Assembly (NCBI GenBank): GCA_965248975.1
Contig: CBDFKU010000012.1
Span: 115,429-179,428 of the forward strand
Direction: 5' to 3'
DNA: 64,000 nucleotides
DNA from: CBDFKU01 sp965248975
GTDB lineage: Bacteria; Chloroflexota; Dehalococcoidia; Lucifugimonadales; JAGWBF01
The translations under genes and the position numbers were made by a program. Below the pieces are notes generated by a model. That model saw only the letters and a list, made by a program, of their open reading frames with translations. It did no database searches and had not been told where the DNA came from. This document shows, one piece after another, positions 1 through 7,570 of this stretch (position 1 is its first letter; every line of letters starts with the position of its first letter).

Positions 1-239
1 TCAAGCAGAGCCCCGAGCTGGGCCTGGGAATCCTGGAGCCGGTGCGTTCCGATCCCAGCCGCTACGTACAGCGGTCCGTGGCCAACTGGCTCAACGACGC
101 CAGCAAGTCCCGCCCCGATTGGGTGCGCGAGGTCTGCCAACGCTGGACCGAGGAGTCCCCCACCACCGAGACGGCGTGGACCGTCAACCATGCCCTGCGC
201 ACGCTCCGTAAAGGTGCTGAACGTGGCCGCCAAACCTGA
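1..239 (+). CDS. DNA alkylation repair protein, AlkD-like (3' end only)
   Basis: The gene enters from the left edge and only its last 78 codons are seen, in frame from base 3. The residues around DPSRYVQRSVANWLND, followed by RPDWV and repeated Trp positions, look like the C-terminal HEAT-like helices of AlkD-type DNA glycosylases, which remove alkylated bases without base flipping. The catalytic region would lie upstream and cannot be checked. The end overlaps the possible start of the methyltransferase gene. Family assignment rests on the helix pattern only and is moderately sure. Confidence 0.6.
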   Translation, partial: KQSPELGLGILEPVRSDPSRYVQRSVANWLNDASKSRPDWVREVCQRWTEESPTTETAWTVNHALRTLRKGAERGRQT

Positions 240-870
240 CATTGACCCACAGGAAATAGTCCGGTCGGGATATGAAGCCATAGCCGCTAAGTATTTGGCC
301 CACTACAGCAAAGCCGGTAGCCCTGAGCTCCTAGAGTTCCTCCGCGATCTGGAGCTACGCCTACCTGGCGGGGCCAAGGTGCTGGACGCGGGCTGCGGAG
401 CCGGCGTCCCCATGACCCAAACCCTGAGCCGGTCCTTCGAGGTCGTCGGCGTGGACTTCGCAGAGGCACAGATCGAGCTGGCACGCCGGTCGGTCCCTGA
501 AGCCCGGTTCCTCATCCAGGACATGACCGAGCTGTCCTTTCCCGACGGCTCCTTTGATGCAGTCTGTTCCTTCTACGCCATCATCCACGTCCCTCGCGAA
601 CAACACCGCCGGCTATTGGAGAGCTTCCACAGGATGCTGAAGCCGGAGGGTCTGGCGCTGCTGTGTATGGGAGCCGGGGACCTCCCGGTAGGAATCGAAG
701 AAGACTTCTTTGGCGCACGGATGTATTGGAGCCACTACGACGCCGATACCAACCTGACGATGCTCCGGGAGTGTGGTTTCCGGGCGCTCTGGTCCAAGCT
801 GGTGAGCGACTACACGGACCCAAGAGCATGGCACCTCTTCGTCCTGGCCCAGAAGGCTCACGAAGAATAA
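190..870 (+). CDS. Class I SAM-dependent methyltransferase
   Basis: A 226-residue protein with the class I methyltransferase fold. Motif I is VLDAGCGAG at about residues 58-66, the acidic loop after strand 2 is VVGVDFAEAQIELAR, motif II/III lies near QDMTELSFPDGSFDAV, and a post-motif LLESFHRMLKPEG follows. The substrate cannot be predicted. The ATG at 190 would overlap the upstream gene by 50 bases. A GTG at 223 preceded by AAAGGTG is a good alternative start and leaves only a 17-base overlap. It may be co-transcribed with the DNA repair gene. Confidence 0.85.
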   Translation: MPCARSVKVLNVAAKPDIDPQEIVRSGYEAIAAKYLAHYSKAGSPELLEFLRDLELRLPGGAKVLDAGCGAGVPMTQTLSRSFEVVGVDFAEAQIELARRSVPEARFLIQDMTELSFPDGSFDAVCSFYAIIHVPREQHRRLLESFHRMLKPEGLALLCMGAGDLPVGIEEDFFGARMYWSHYDADTNLTMLRECGFRALWSKLVSDYTDPRAWHLFVLAQKAHEE

Positions 871-871
871 A

Positions 872-889
872 GCCCCGCCAAGGGGGGGC
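872..889 (+). terminator. Weak GC hairpin after the methyltransferase gene
   Basis: A short stem GCCCC-GCC / GGGGGGC with a two-base loop follows the stop codon within a few bases. There is no clear T tract, so it is only a possible terminator. Confidence 0.3.
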
Positions 890-937
890 GTTATCATACA
901 GATGTCGGGCGCTCCTTCATTACGTTCCCAGGCCACC

Positions 938-972
938 CCTCTCCCCAAGGGAGAGGGGCCGGGCGTGAGGGG
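938..972. repeat. Palindromic CCCCTCTCCC / GGGAGAGGGG element
   Basis: A near-perfect palindrome (CCCCTCTCCCC AA GGGAGAGGGG) followed by CCGGGCGTGAGGGG. A related version is at 20649-20683 (CCCTCTCC GTT GGGGAGGGGG CTAGGGTGAG). The shared hairpin-plus-GTGAG layout suggests a dispersed intergenic repeat rather than a gene-specific terminator. Confidence 0.5.
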
Positions 973-973
973 A

Positions 974-1261
974 TCAGCCCCGGTCCTCCCTGCTCAGCAG
1001 AGCCTTCGCCTCTTCGGTAGTGTCGAGCTCAACGCAGCTGCGGAAAGAGGCGTAGGCCGCCCGGTCGATGGCCTTGATGAGCCACTCCTCGTGGCCGGGA
1101 TCGTCCAGGTAAGTGGCCTTCAGCTTTATCAGGCGGTCCAAGGAATCGAGATAGTAGGCCTGCAGCGGCGAGTACTGCTCCAAGTCCAATGTGCCGTCAC
1201 CCTGCTCTATGTCTAGCGCCGCCTGTACGTCGCTTTGTTCATGATCTTTTTCCATTTTCAT
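974..1261 (-). CDS. Small acidic helical protein downstream of dnaK
   Basis: About 95 residues, acidic, predicted mostly helical (LDLEQYSPLQAYYLDSLDRLIKLKATYLDD...). No family recognised. Two starts are possible: ATG at 1315, which overlaps the dnaK stop as TAATG, or ATG at 1261 behind AAGGGATGGT. The Arg-rich stretch between them reads like untranslated sequence, so 1261 is preferred. It takes the position after dnaK where many operons carry dnaJ, but no J-domain HPD motif or zinc-finger repeats are present. Probably co-transcribed with hspR-grpE-dnaK. Confidence 0.6.
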   Translation of the reverse strand: MKMEKDHEQSDVQAALDIEQGDGTLDLEQYSPLQAYYLDSLDRLIKLKATYLDDPGHEEWLIKAIDRAAYASFRSCVELDTTEEAKALLSREDRG

Positions 1262-1314
1262 ACCATCCCTTGGCCGGCCCTTCCTGGCTCTGAGGAGTCC
1301 CGCCGGCTTTCTCA

Positions 1315-3222
1315 TTAGATCTCCCGGTACTCGCCCTCCACGGTTCCCCCGGCGTCGTCTCCCGGGGCCTGGCCCGGCTCACCCTCCGGTCCTTCGGGCG
1401 GTGGTCCTCCTTCGGTACTGCTGTATACGTGCTGCCCGACCTTCTGCATGGAGGCGTTGAGCTCGTTCGTGGCCGTTTGCATCTGTGCGGCGTCGTTTTG
1501 CTGGATGGCGGAACGTAGCGTGGCCACGTTGCCTTCCACTTCCTGCTTCAGTTCCTCGGGCACCTTGTCGCCGTGCTCGCTTAGCAGCTTCTCGGCGGCG
1601 TAGGCCAGGCTATCTGCCTGGTTGCGGGTTTCGGCGTCGGTCCGCTTTCTGCGGTCTTCTTCGGCGTACTGCTGAGCTTCTCCCACCATCCGCTCCACAT
1701 CCTCCTTGGCCAGGCCGGAGCTGGGCTGGATGACGATCTTCTGCTCTTTCCCGGTGCCTTTGTCTTTCGCCGACACGCTAAGGATTCCGTTGGCATCGAT
1801 GTCGAAGGTTACCTCGACCTGAGGGACGCCCCTCTGCGCCGGCAGGATCCCGTCCAGGATGAACTTTCCGGTGGATTTATTGTCCGAGGCCATCTGGCGC
1901 TCTCCCTGGAGCACGTGGACCTCCACGCTGGTCTGGCTGTCGGCGGCGGTGGTGAAGGTCTCGCTCTTGGAGGTAGGGATCGTGGCGTTCCTGGGTATCA
2001 GCGTTGTGAACACGTTGCCCAGGGTCTCCAGGCCCAGGGTCAGGGGAGTCACGTCGAGGAGGAGGATGTCCTGCACGTCGCCCACCAGCACTCCCGCCTG
2101 AAGGGCGGCGCCCATAGCGACCGCCTCGTCGGGGTTGACGTTTTTGCCGGGCTCCTTGCCGAATATCTCCTTCACCTTGTTCTGCACGGCCGGCATGCGG
2201 GTCATTCCACCCACCAGGATCACCTCATCGATCTGCTGGGGTGTCAGCCCGGCGTCGGTAATGGCCTGGCGACAAGGACCCTGGGTCCTGTCCAGCAGGT
2301 CTGCTACCAGCTGCTCCATCCTGGAGCGGCTCAGGGTGATTACCAGGTGTTTGGGGCCGCTGGCGTCGGCGGTAATGAAGGGCAGATTGATCTCTGTCTC
2401 CATGACGCTGGATAGCTCTATCTTCGCCCTCTCCGCGGCGTCCCTCAGGCGTTGCAGGGCCATGCGGTCGGCGCTCAGGTCTATGCCGCTTTCCTGCTTG
2501 AACTCCCGAACGAGCCAGTCCAGGATCCGGTTGTCGAAATCGTCTCCGCCCAGAAAGGTATCGCCGTTGGTGGATTTGACCTCGAACACTCCCTCCCCCA
2601 TCTGGAGCAGGGATATGTCGAATGTGCCGCCACCCAGATCGAAGACGGCCACGGTGGAGTCGGTCTTCTGCTTGTCCAGGCCGTAGGCCAGGGACGACGC
2701 GGTGGGCTCGTTGATGATGCGCAATACCTCCAAACCGGCGATCTGGCCGGCGTCCTTCGTGGCCTGGCGCTGGGCGTCGTTGAAGTAAGCGGGTACCGTG
2801 ATCACCGCCTGGGTGACCTTTTCGCCTAGCTTGGCCTCGGCGTCCTGCTTTATCTTCTGGAGTATCAGGGCGGAGACCTGGGGCGGTGCGTAGGCCTTGC
2901 CTCCCATCTCCACGTGGGCGTCCCCGTTGGCCGCCTTGACGATCTTGTAGGGTAGCGAGCCGATGGCCCGCTGGACCTCGGGGTCGTCGAACTTGCGCCC
3001 CATGAGCCGCTTTACGGAAAATACGGTGTTCTCGGGGTTGGTGACGGCCTGACGTTTGGCCATCTGGCCCACGTAAGTCTCGCCGGATTTGGCGTTGACC
3101 GCCACCACCGAGGGGGTGATCCTGCCTCCCTCTGCGTTCTCCAGCACTAGGGGCTCGTTGGCCTCGGTGACGGCCGTGCATGAGTTGGTAGTGCCCAGGT
3201 CGATTCCTATGACTTTAGGCAT
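1315..3222 (-). CDS. dnaK: Molecular chaperone DnaK (Hsp70)
   Basis: Full-length 635-residue Hsp70. The N-terminal ATPase domain starts with VIGIDLGTTNSC and contains AVFDLGGGTFDISLL and ILVGGMTRMP; the substrate-binding domain begins near LLLDVTPLTLGLET, and a Gly-rich acidic tail ends the protein. It binds exposed hydrophobic peptides in the cytosol in an ATP cycle driven by GrpE and normally DnaJ. It overlaps grpE by 8 bases, so the two are translationally coupled. No dnaJ is present in this operon or window. Confidence 0.98.
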   Translation of the reverse strand: MPKVIGIDLGTTNSCTAVTEANEPLVLENAEGGRITPSVVAVNAKSGETYVGQMAKRQAVTNPENTVFSVKRLMGRKFDDPEVQRAIGSLPYKIVKAANGDAHVEMGGKAYAPPQVSALILQKIKQDAEAKLGEKVTQAVITVPAYFNDAQRQATKDAGQIAGLEVLRIINEPTASSLAYGLDKQKTDSTVAVFDLGGGTFDISLLQMGEGVFEVKSTNGDTFLGGDDFDNRILDWLVREFKQESGIDLSADRMALQRLRDAAERAKIELSSVMETEINLPFITADASGPKHLVITLSRSRMEQLVADLLDRTQGPCRQAITDAGLTPQQIDEVILVGGMTRMPAVQNKVKEIFGKEPGKNVNPDEAVAMGAALQAGVLVGDVQDILLLDVTPLTLGLETLGNVFTTLIPRNATIPTSKSETFTTAADSQTSVEVHVLQGERQMASDNKSTGKFILDGILPAQRGVPQVEVTFDIDANGILSVSAKDKGTGKEQKIVIQPSSGLAKEDVERMVGEAQQYAEEDRRKRTDAETRNQADSLAYAAEKLLSEHGDKVPEELKQEVEGNVATLRSAIQQNDAAQMQTATNELNASMQKVGQHVYSSTEGGPPPEGPEGEPGQAPGDDAGGTVEGEYREI

Positions 3223-3811
3223 CCTCGGTCTCCTCTTCCGTAGTCTGCGGTCTCTTGGCTAATATGACCAGGGCCGGGCGGATGACCCTGCCCTGCATCT
3301 TGTATCCGTCTCTGACCACCTTCACGATCTGTCCTTCGTTGTGGTCCGTGGTATCCTCGTATCCCAGGGCCTCGTGCTCCAGGGGGTCGAACTCCATCCC
3401 CTCGGCCTCGGTCCTGTTAACGTTTTCCGATTCCAGTAGCGCGTTGAGCTTTCGCTGTATCAGCCTCACGCCCTCCACCCACGGTGCGTCGGACTCGGAC
3501 TCGGAGGCGTGGTCGATGGCCAGATTGAAGTCGTCGACCACCGGCAGTAGCTTGAGGATGAGCCGGGTGTTGGCGTACCGCTGCTGGTCTTCCCTTTCCT
3601 CTTCGGCCCGACGCCTGAAGTTGACGAAGTCGGCCTGAACCCGTTGGAGCATCTCCCTGATCTGCTCCTTTTCCCGGGTTGACTCTTCGATTTCTGCCCT
3701 GGCGGCCTCCATCTCATCCATCAAGTTTCTCGGCATATCCCTCTCGATTATCTCTTCCGGTGGCTTTCCATCCTCGGGGATCGGAAGCTCTTCCCTCCGC
3801 TCTTCCTCCAT
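3215..3811 (-). CDS. grpE: Nucleotide exchange factor GrpE
   Basis: About 198 residues from the ATG at 3811, which has AAGGGGTG at good spacing; a GTG at 3832 directly after the hspR stop (TAAGTG) would add seven residues. A long coiled coil (EMEAARAEIEESTREKEQIREMLQRVQADFVNFRRR in segments) is followed by the beta-domain with EGVRLIQRKL, FDPLEHEALG and VVRDGYKMQGRVIRPALV. It releases ADP from DnaK. Position between hspR and dnaK supports heat-shock control. Confidence 0.95.
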   Translation of the reverse strand: MEEERREELPIPEDGKPPEEIIERDMPRNLMDEMEAARAEIEESTREKEQIREMLQRVQADFVNFRRRAEEEREDQQRYANTRLILKLLPVVDDFNLAIDHASESESDAPWVEGVRLIQRKLNALLESENVNRTEAEGMEFDPLEHEALGYEDTTDHNEGQIVKVVRDGYKMQGRVIRPALVILAKRPQTTEEETEDA

Positions 3812-3832
3812 GGCGATCACCCCTTGTTCCAC

Positions 3833-4333
3833 TTACTCTTGAAGAGGCAGGTTGAGCCGCTGAAAGAGCCTCTCCATCTCCTGCTCTACTATCCCGACGA
3901 AATGCTCGGCCTCCGCCGTAGACCTCAATCGCTGGTGCATCTCCAGGAGGTTGCTCAGGAGGTTCAACGTGAATACCACTCCTGCCAGGTTGAGTCCCAA
4001 GTTTCCCTCCAGGTACTTTATGAGCCGAAGCTTCTCTATATCCTCTTCGGAGTAAAGCCGGAGCATGCCGATGGTCCTGGAAGGTTGTACCAGGCCGAGC
4101 CTCTCGTACTTGCGCAGCGTCTGGGGGTGCATCTCCAGCAGCCGGGCGGCAACGCTTATAATGTAGACCCCCCGCAGCTCCCGTACGTCACGGGAGGGCT
4201 CTTCTCCGGCGGGTTCGTCGGCGGGTTGGTCCTGGCGGGCCAACTCCGTGTGCTCGGGCCTGAGCCTCACGAACATGGAGCTTATGCGGGATGCCCGCTG
4301 ATCGGTGGTCTTTCTCTTTTCCTTGTCGGCCAT
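3833..4333 (-). CDS. hspR: MerR-family heat-shock repressor HspR
   Basis: A 166-residue protein with a MerR-type winged helix at about residues 53-125 (GVYIISVAARLLEMHPQTLRKYERLGLVQPSRT, in two parts) and the NIGMLRLYSEEDIEKL-type second helix region seen here as TIGMLRLYSEEDIEKLR. HspR proteins repress dnaK operons by binding HAIR inverted repeats and use DnaK as co-repressor. It is the first gene of hspR-grpE-dnaK, and an HAIR-like repeat lies just upstream. The N-terminal 50 residues are a charged extension. Start ATG follows GGAG on the minus strand. Confidence 0.93.
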   Translation of the reverse strand: MADKEKRKTTDQRASRISSMFVRLRPEHTELARQDQPADEPAGEEPSRDVRELRGVYIISVAARLLEMHPQTLRKYERLGLVQPSRTIGMLRLYSEEDIEKLRLIKYLEGNLGLNLAGVVFTLNLLSNLLEMHQRLRSTAEAEHFVGIVEQEMERLFQRLNLPLQE

Positions 4334-4360
4334 GCGCTGTCTCCGCTTGATCCTTTGTAT

Positions 4361-4399
4361 ATGCTAACAGTTGACACAGACCGTGTCAAGTCATATAAT
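4361..4399. promoter_or_regulatory. Divergent mirrored promoters with HspR (HAIR-like) operator
   Basis: Arms TTGACAC (4371-4377) and GTGTCAA (4383-4389) form a perfect inverted repeat. Plus strand: TTGACA (4371-4376), 17-base spacer, TATAAT (4394-4399), a perfect sigma-70 consensus reading to the zinc-ribbon gene. Minus strand: TTGACA (4389-4384), 17-base spacer, TAGCAT (4366-4361), reading to hspR-grpE-dnaK. The two -35 boxes are therefore the two arms. Written as TTGACA-N7-TGTCAA it has the spacing of the HAIR operator (CTTGAGT-N7-ACTCAAG). An outer CTTGATC (4346-4352) / GATCAAG (4402-4408) pair flanks it. Confidence 0.8.
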
Positions 4400-4418
4400 T
4401 TGATCAAGCTAAGGAACA

Positions 4419-4634
4419 GTGCCTGAGAACGGGTTGGACACGGAGATGATGCTCTTGAAAGGCTGCCCCAAATGCCGGGGAGACGTAATCGCGGACCGGG
4501 ACCTGCATGGCAGGTACATCCGGTGCCTGCAGTGTGGATACATGAAAGACGTGGCCGAGGACTTCGTGTTGTCGCCGCGTGAGGGGGAACCTGCTCGACA
4601 GCCGGAACCTGCTAAGGAGAAGGACGCGGCCTAA
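4419..4634 (+). CDS. Small zinc-ribbon protein under a heat-shock-type promoter
   Basis: At most 71 residues. Two CxxC knuckles, CPKC and CLQC, with 17 residues between them, form a likely zinc ribbon; the tail is acidic and Pro-rich. No family recognised. The start is uncertain: GTG at 4419 lies about 12 bases after the predicted transcription start and follows AAGGAA; ATG at 4446 or 4449 gives a 62-61 residue protein that still has both knuckles. Because its perfect consensus promoter overlaps the HspR-like operator, it is probably strongly expressed and heat regulated (inference). Confidence 0.75.
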   Translation: MPENGLDTEMMLLKGCPKCRGDVIADRDLHGRYIRCLQCGYMKDVAEDFVLSPREGEPARQPEPAKEKDAA

Positions 4635-4644
4635 GAGCGGCGGG

Positions 4645-5259
4645 TCACCGGTCCAACTCGGGCCAGAAGCGCTCCTCTTTCCAGGGGTCGGCGTTGTTGT
4701 TGTAGCCCCGGACTTCCCAGAAGCCGGGCTTGTCCTCGGCCATGTACTCGATGCCGTTGAGCCACTTGGCGCTCTTCCAGCCGTACCGGCTGGGCACCAC
4801 TAGCCGTATGGGCCAGCCGTGGTCCCGGGGCAGCTCCTCCCTGTTACGCCGGTGGGCCAGGATCGAGCCGTCGTTCATCAGGACGTCCAGGGGTACGTTG
4901 GTGGTGTAGCCGCCGTAGCAGTGGGCCATGACGTGGGCGGCTTGGGGCTTGGGGACGACGAGCTTGGCCAGGTCGGTGAACAGCACCCCCTTCCAGGTGT
5001 TGTCCAAGGCGCTCCATTGGGTGACACAGTGGAAGTCGGCACCCACCGTGTTCCAGTCGAGGGCCTTGAACTGCTGCCAGTCCAGGGTGACCTCTTCTTC
5101 CACCAGCCCGAATACCCGAAGCTGCCAGGTGTCCAGGTCGATCGTCGGCGTGGGACCGTAGCTCAGGACAGGGAACTTCTTGGTCACGAACTGGCCCGGG
5201 GGCACCCTCTCCCCGAGACCCTGGTCCGGGGCCTCCTTGATCTGGTCGGGTCTCTTCAT
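4645..5259 (-). CDS. Sulfite-oxidase-like molybdopterin oxidoreductase
   Basis: About 204 residues of the molybdopterin-binding sulfite oxidase fold. The likely Mo-ligating Cys is in DFHCVTQWS; later motifs are KGVLFTDL, HCYGGYTTNVPL, GWPIRLVVPSRYGWKSAKWL and GFWEVRGYNNNADPW, all typical of the YedY/YuiH-like group. No Tat signal or membrane segment is visible, so it looks cytosolic. I prefer ATG 5259 behind GAAGGA over ATG 5310, because a TTGACA-N18-TAAGAT promoter overlaps the codons between them. The natural substrate is unknown. Confidence 0.88.
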   Translation of the reverse strand: MKRPDQIKEAPDQGLGERVPPGQFVTKKFPVLSYGPTPTIDLDTWQLRVFGLVEEEVTLDWQQFKALDWNTVGADFHCVTQWSALDNTWKGVLFTDLAKLVVPKPQAAHVMAHCYGGYTTNVPLDVLMNDGSILAHRRNREELPRDHGWPIRLVVPSRYGWKSAKWLNGIEYMAEDKPGFWEVRGYNNNADPWKEERFWPELDR

Positions 5260-5281
5260 CTTGTCCTTCACCTCCGACGAA

Positions 5282-5324
5282 AAGCGAATCTCGAAACATC
5301 TTATGCTCATACGGTGGAGGGTGT
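5282..5324 (-). promoter_or_regulatory. Promoter of the sulfite-oxidase-like gene
   Basis: On the minus strand TTGACA, an 18-base spacer and TAAGAT lie just upstream of and across the first possible start codon. A transcript from here would begin after ATG 5310, supporting the internal ATG at 5259. Confidence 0.45.
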
Positions 5325-5356
5325 CAAACGCGTGTTTAGCCCCTCTTCAGGTATAC

Positions 5357-5386
5357 TTGCGCGTACTTTTGCCTACAGGGTATCAT
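5357..5386 (+). promoter_or_regulatory. Promoter of ccmA, probably leaderless
   Basis: TTGCGC (5357-5362), an 18-base spacer and TATCAT (5381-5386). The expected transcription start, about 7 bases downstream, coincides with the A of ATG 5393, and there is no ribosome binding site before that ATG. Confidence 0.45.
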
Positions 5387-5392
5387 TGTGTG

Positions 5393-6121
5393 ATGAACGG
5401 CCACGGAGAGGCGCAGGCTGTCCTCGTCAGGGGTCTCCGGAAGGACTATGGGGATTGGCCAGTGCTATGGGATCTGGATCTGTCCGTAGGATGGGGCGAG
5501 TTCCTGGTTATCTTCGGGGCCAACGGTGTGGGGAAGACCACCTTCCTCAAGATCCTTTCTACCCAGGCCAGGCCCGACGCGGGACAGGTTTGGATTGGCG
5601 GCGTGGAGCGGGGCCGGGACCCCTCGGGCATCCGGCGTCGCATCGGCGTGGTGCCCCACCGGGACCTCCTCTACGAGGACATGACCTGCCACGAAAACCT
5701 GGCCTTCTACGCCCGCATGTACGGCCTCAAAAAGCCCCAGCAGCGCATCGAGGAGGTGCTGCGCCTCATGGGCCTGGAGGGACGCCGGAATCAGAGGGTG
5801 CGAAACCTGTCCCACGGTATGCAGAAGAGACTATCCATCGCCCGGGCCATTCTCCACGATCCAAAGGTGTTGCTCCTGGACGAGCCCGAGGCGGGCCTTG
5901 ACCAGGAGGCCCTGGAGATGCTGGGCCGCCTGCTGGAGGACTGGAGAGGGACGGGCCGCTCCGTCGTGATGACCACCCACAACCTGGAGCGTGGATTGGC
6001 TTGGGGGGAGAGGGTCGCCATACTGGCCGGAGGGAAGATTGCTTTCGAGGAGTCCCGGCACTCCTTGGACGCGGCCAGCTTCGCCGGCACCTACCGACGG
6101 TATCTCGAGGCGACGCCGTGA
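5393..6121 (+). CDS. ccmA: Heme exporter ATP-binding protein CcmA
   Basis: A 242-residue ABC ATPase. Walker A GANGVGKTT at residues 42-50, signature LSHGMQKR, Walker B VLLLDEPEAGLD and the switch His in MTTHNLERG are all present. Together with CcmB and CcmC it releases heme-loaded CcmE at the outer face of the membrane during cytochrome c maturation. The open frame extends upstream to 5180, but similarity to ABC proteins begins just after ATG 5393. The stop overlaps the GTG start of ccmB by four bases. Confidence 0.9.
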   Translation: MNGHGEAQAVLVRGLRKDYGDWPVLWDLDLSVGWGEFLVIFGANGVGKTTFLKILSTQARPDAGQVWIGGVERGRDPSGIRRRIGVVPHRDLLYEDMTCHENLAFYARMYGLKKPQQRIEEVLRLMGLEGRRNQRVRNLSHGMQKRLSIARAILHDPKVLLLDEPEAGLDQEALEMLGRLLEDWRGTGRSVVMTTHNLERGLAWGERVAILAGGKIAFEESRHSLDAASFAGTYRRYLEATP

Positions 6122-6792
6122 CGGGGTTCCTGGCGCCCATCGCCGCCCTGGCCTGGAAGGACGTACTCCTGGAGATCAGGACCCGGGACGTGGTCATCTC
6201 GGTGCTGATGTTCGGGTTCCTCGTGGTCGTGGTGTTCAACTTCGCCTTAAACGTCACCCCTGAGCTGCTGGAAGACCTGGCCCCCGGAATGCTGTGGGTT
6301 GCCTTCGTCTTCGCCGGAGTGCTGGCGATGAACCGCTCCTTCGTCACCGAGAAGGAGCGGGGTAGCCTCGATGGCCTCCTACTGACACCGGTGAGCAGGG
6401 ACTCGATCTATCTGGGTAAGATGCTGGGCACCTTCCTCTTCATGATAGTCGTGGAGGTGCTGCTTCTACCGGTGTTCGCGGTTCTCTTCAACTTCTCTGC
6501 CTTCTCCCCCGGCCTGATCGCGGCGATCCTGCTGGCCACCCTGGGGTTCGCCACAGTGGGCACCCTGTTTTCCGCCATCGCCGTTCAGACCCGGTCCCGG
6601 GAAATCATGCTGCCTGTGCTGTTCCTGCCGGTGATCGTCCCCGTGATCATCGGGGCTGTGGAGGCCTCGTCGAAGTCCATCGGCGGTGGTGACGAAGTCA
6701 GCATCGCCAAGTGGCTGGGGCTCATTGCCGTCTTCGACGCGGTATATCTGGTGACGTGTCCCTGGCTGTTTGGAATAGTCGTGGAGGAGTAG
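6118..6792 (+). CDS. ccmB: Heme exporter permease CcmB
   Basis: A 224-residue membrane protein, the usual CcmB length, with about six hydrophobic segments (first VVISVLMFGFLVVVVFNFAL). FVTEKERGSLDGLLLTPVS after the second segment is typical of CcmB. Starts with GTG in a GTGA overlap with ccmA. It forms the membrane part of the CcmAB transporter. Confidence 0.92.
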   Translation: MTGFLAPIAALAWKDVLLEIRTRDVVISVLMFGFLVVVVFNFALNVTPELLEDLAPGMLWVAFVFAGVLAMNRSFVTEKERGSLDGLLLTPVSRDSIYLGKMLGTFLFMIVVEVLLLPVFAVLFNFSAFSPGLIAAILLATLGFATVGTLFSAIAVQTRSREIMLPVLFLPVIVPVIIGAVEASSKSIGGGDEVSIAKWLGLIAVFDAVYLVTCPWLFGIVVEE

Positions 6793-6797
6793 CTGCA

Positions 6798-7559
6798 TTG
6801 GCCAGAACCGAGGGCGAAGGCGTGCTTGAGAGACGGGCCACGAGGTCGAAGGCGTCAGCGTGGTGGCTGAGGCCGGGGCTTCTCTTAGTGCTGACGGCGC
6901 TGATGGTCGCCGATCTCTACCTGATATTCATGTGGGCTCCCACCGCCACCTCCGAGCACAGGTTCAACCTGCAGCGCGTATTCTACTTCCATGTGCCCAT
7001 AGCCTGGGTGGCCCTTCTTGGCTACTGCGTGGTGTTCGTGGGAAGCATCGGGTACCTGTGGAAGAGGGACGCCCGGTGGGATGCCCTGGCCCAGTCCGCG
7101 GCCGAGGTCGGGCTAATCTTCGCCACCCTGGTGCTGGTGACCGGCTCTATATGGGGCAAGGGCATCTGGGGCCAGTGGTGGACATGGGAACCGCGGCTCA
7201 CCACCATGCTGATCCTCTGGCTTATCTACCTGACCTACATCATGATCCGCGGCTATGTGAGTAACCCCAGCCAAGGGGCCAGGTTCGCTGCAGTAGTGGG
7301 CATAGTGGGCTTCATCGACGTCCCCATCGTCTACTTCGCGGCCAACTGGTGGCGAGGTCTCCACCCGGAGGTGGTAACCGGGCCGTTGGCCGACACCGGC
7401 AGCCTCGATTCCTCCATGCGAGGTGTGCTGTATTTCTCCCTGCTTACCTTTGTAGTCCTGTTCGGCTTCCTCGTAAGAGAGAGGATGTCGTTAAGAGCGG
7501 CGGGAGAGGCCGTTAGACGCTTGAAGTACTCGATTCAAGGTGCCACGATTCGATCTTAG
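6798..7559 (+). CDS. ccmC: Heme-handling membrane protein CcmC
   Basis: A 253-residue protein with six membrane segments and the Trp-rich heme-handling motif GQWWTWEPRLT between segments three and four. The conserved periplasmic His positions are visible in FYFHVPIAW and near WWRGLHPE. CcmC loads heme onto CcmE. The start is TTG 6798, because GGAGGAG sits eight bases before it; a GTG at 6822 has a poorer site. The frame is open further upstream, but that would run into ccmB. Confidence 0.92.
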   Translation: MARTEGEGVLERRATRSKASAWWLRPGLLLVLTALMVADLYLIFMWAPTATSEHRFNLQRVFYFHVPIAWVALLGYCVVFVGSIGYLWKRDARWDALAQSAAEVGLIFATLVLVTGSIWGKGIWGQWWTWEPRLTTMLILWLIYLTYIMIRGYVSNPSQGARFAAVVGIVGFIDVPIVYFAANWWRGLHPEVVTGPLADTGSLDSSMRGVLYFSLLTFVVLFGFLVRERMSLRAAGEAVRRLKYSIQGATIRS

Positions 7560-7570
7560 GTGGTGAGCTG

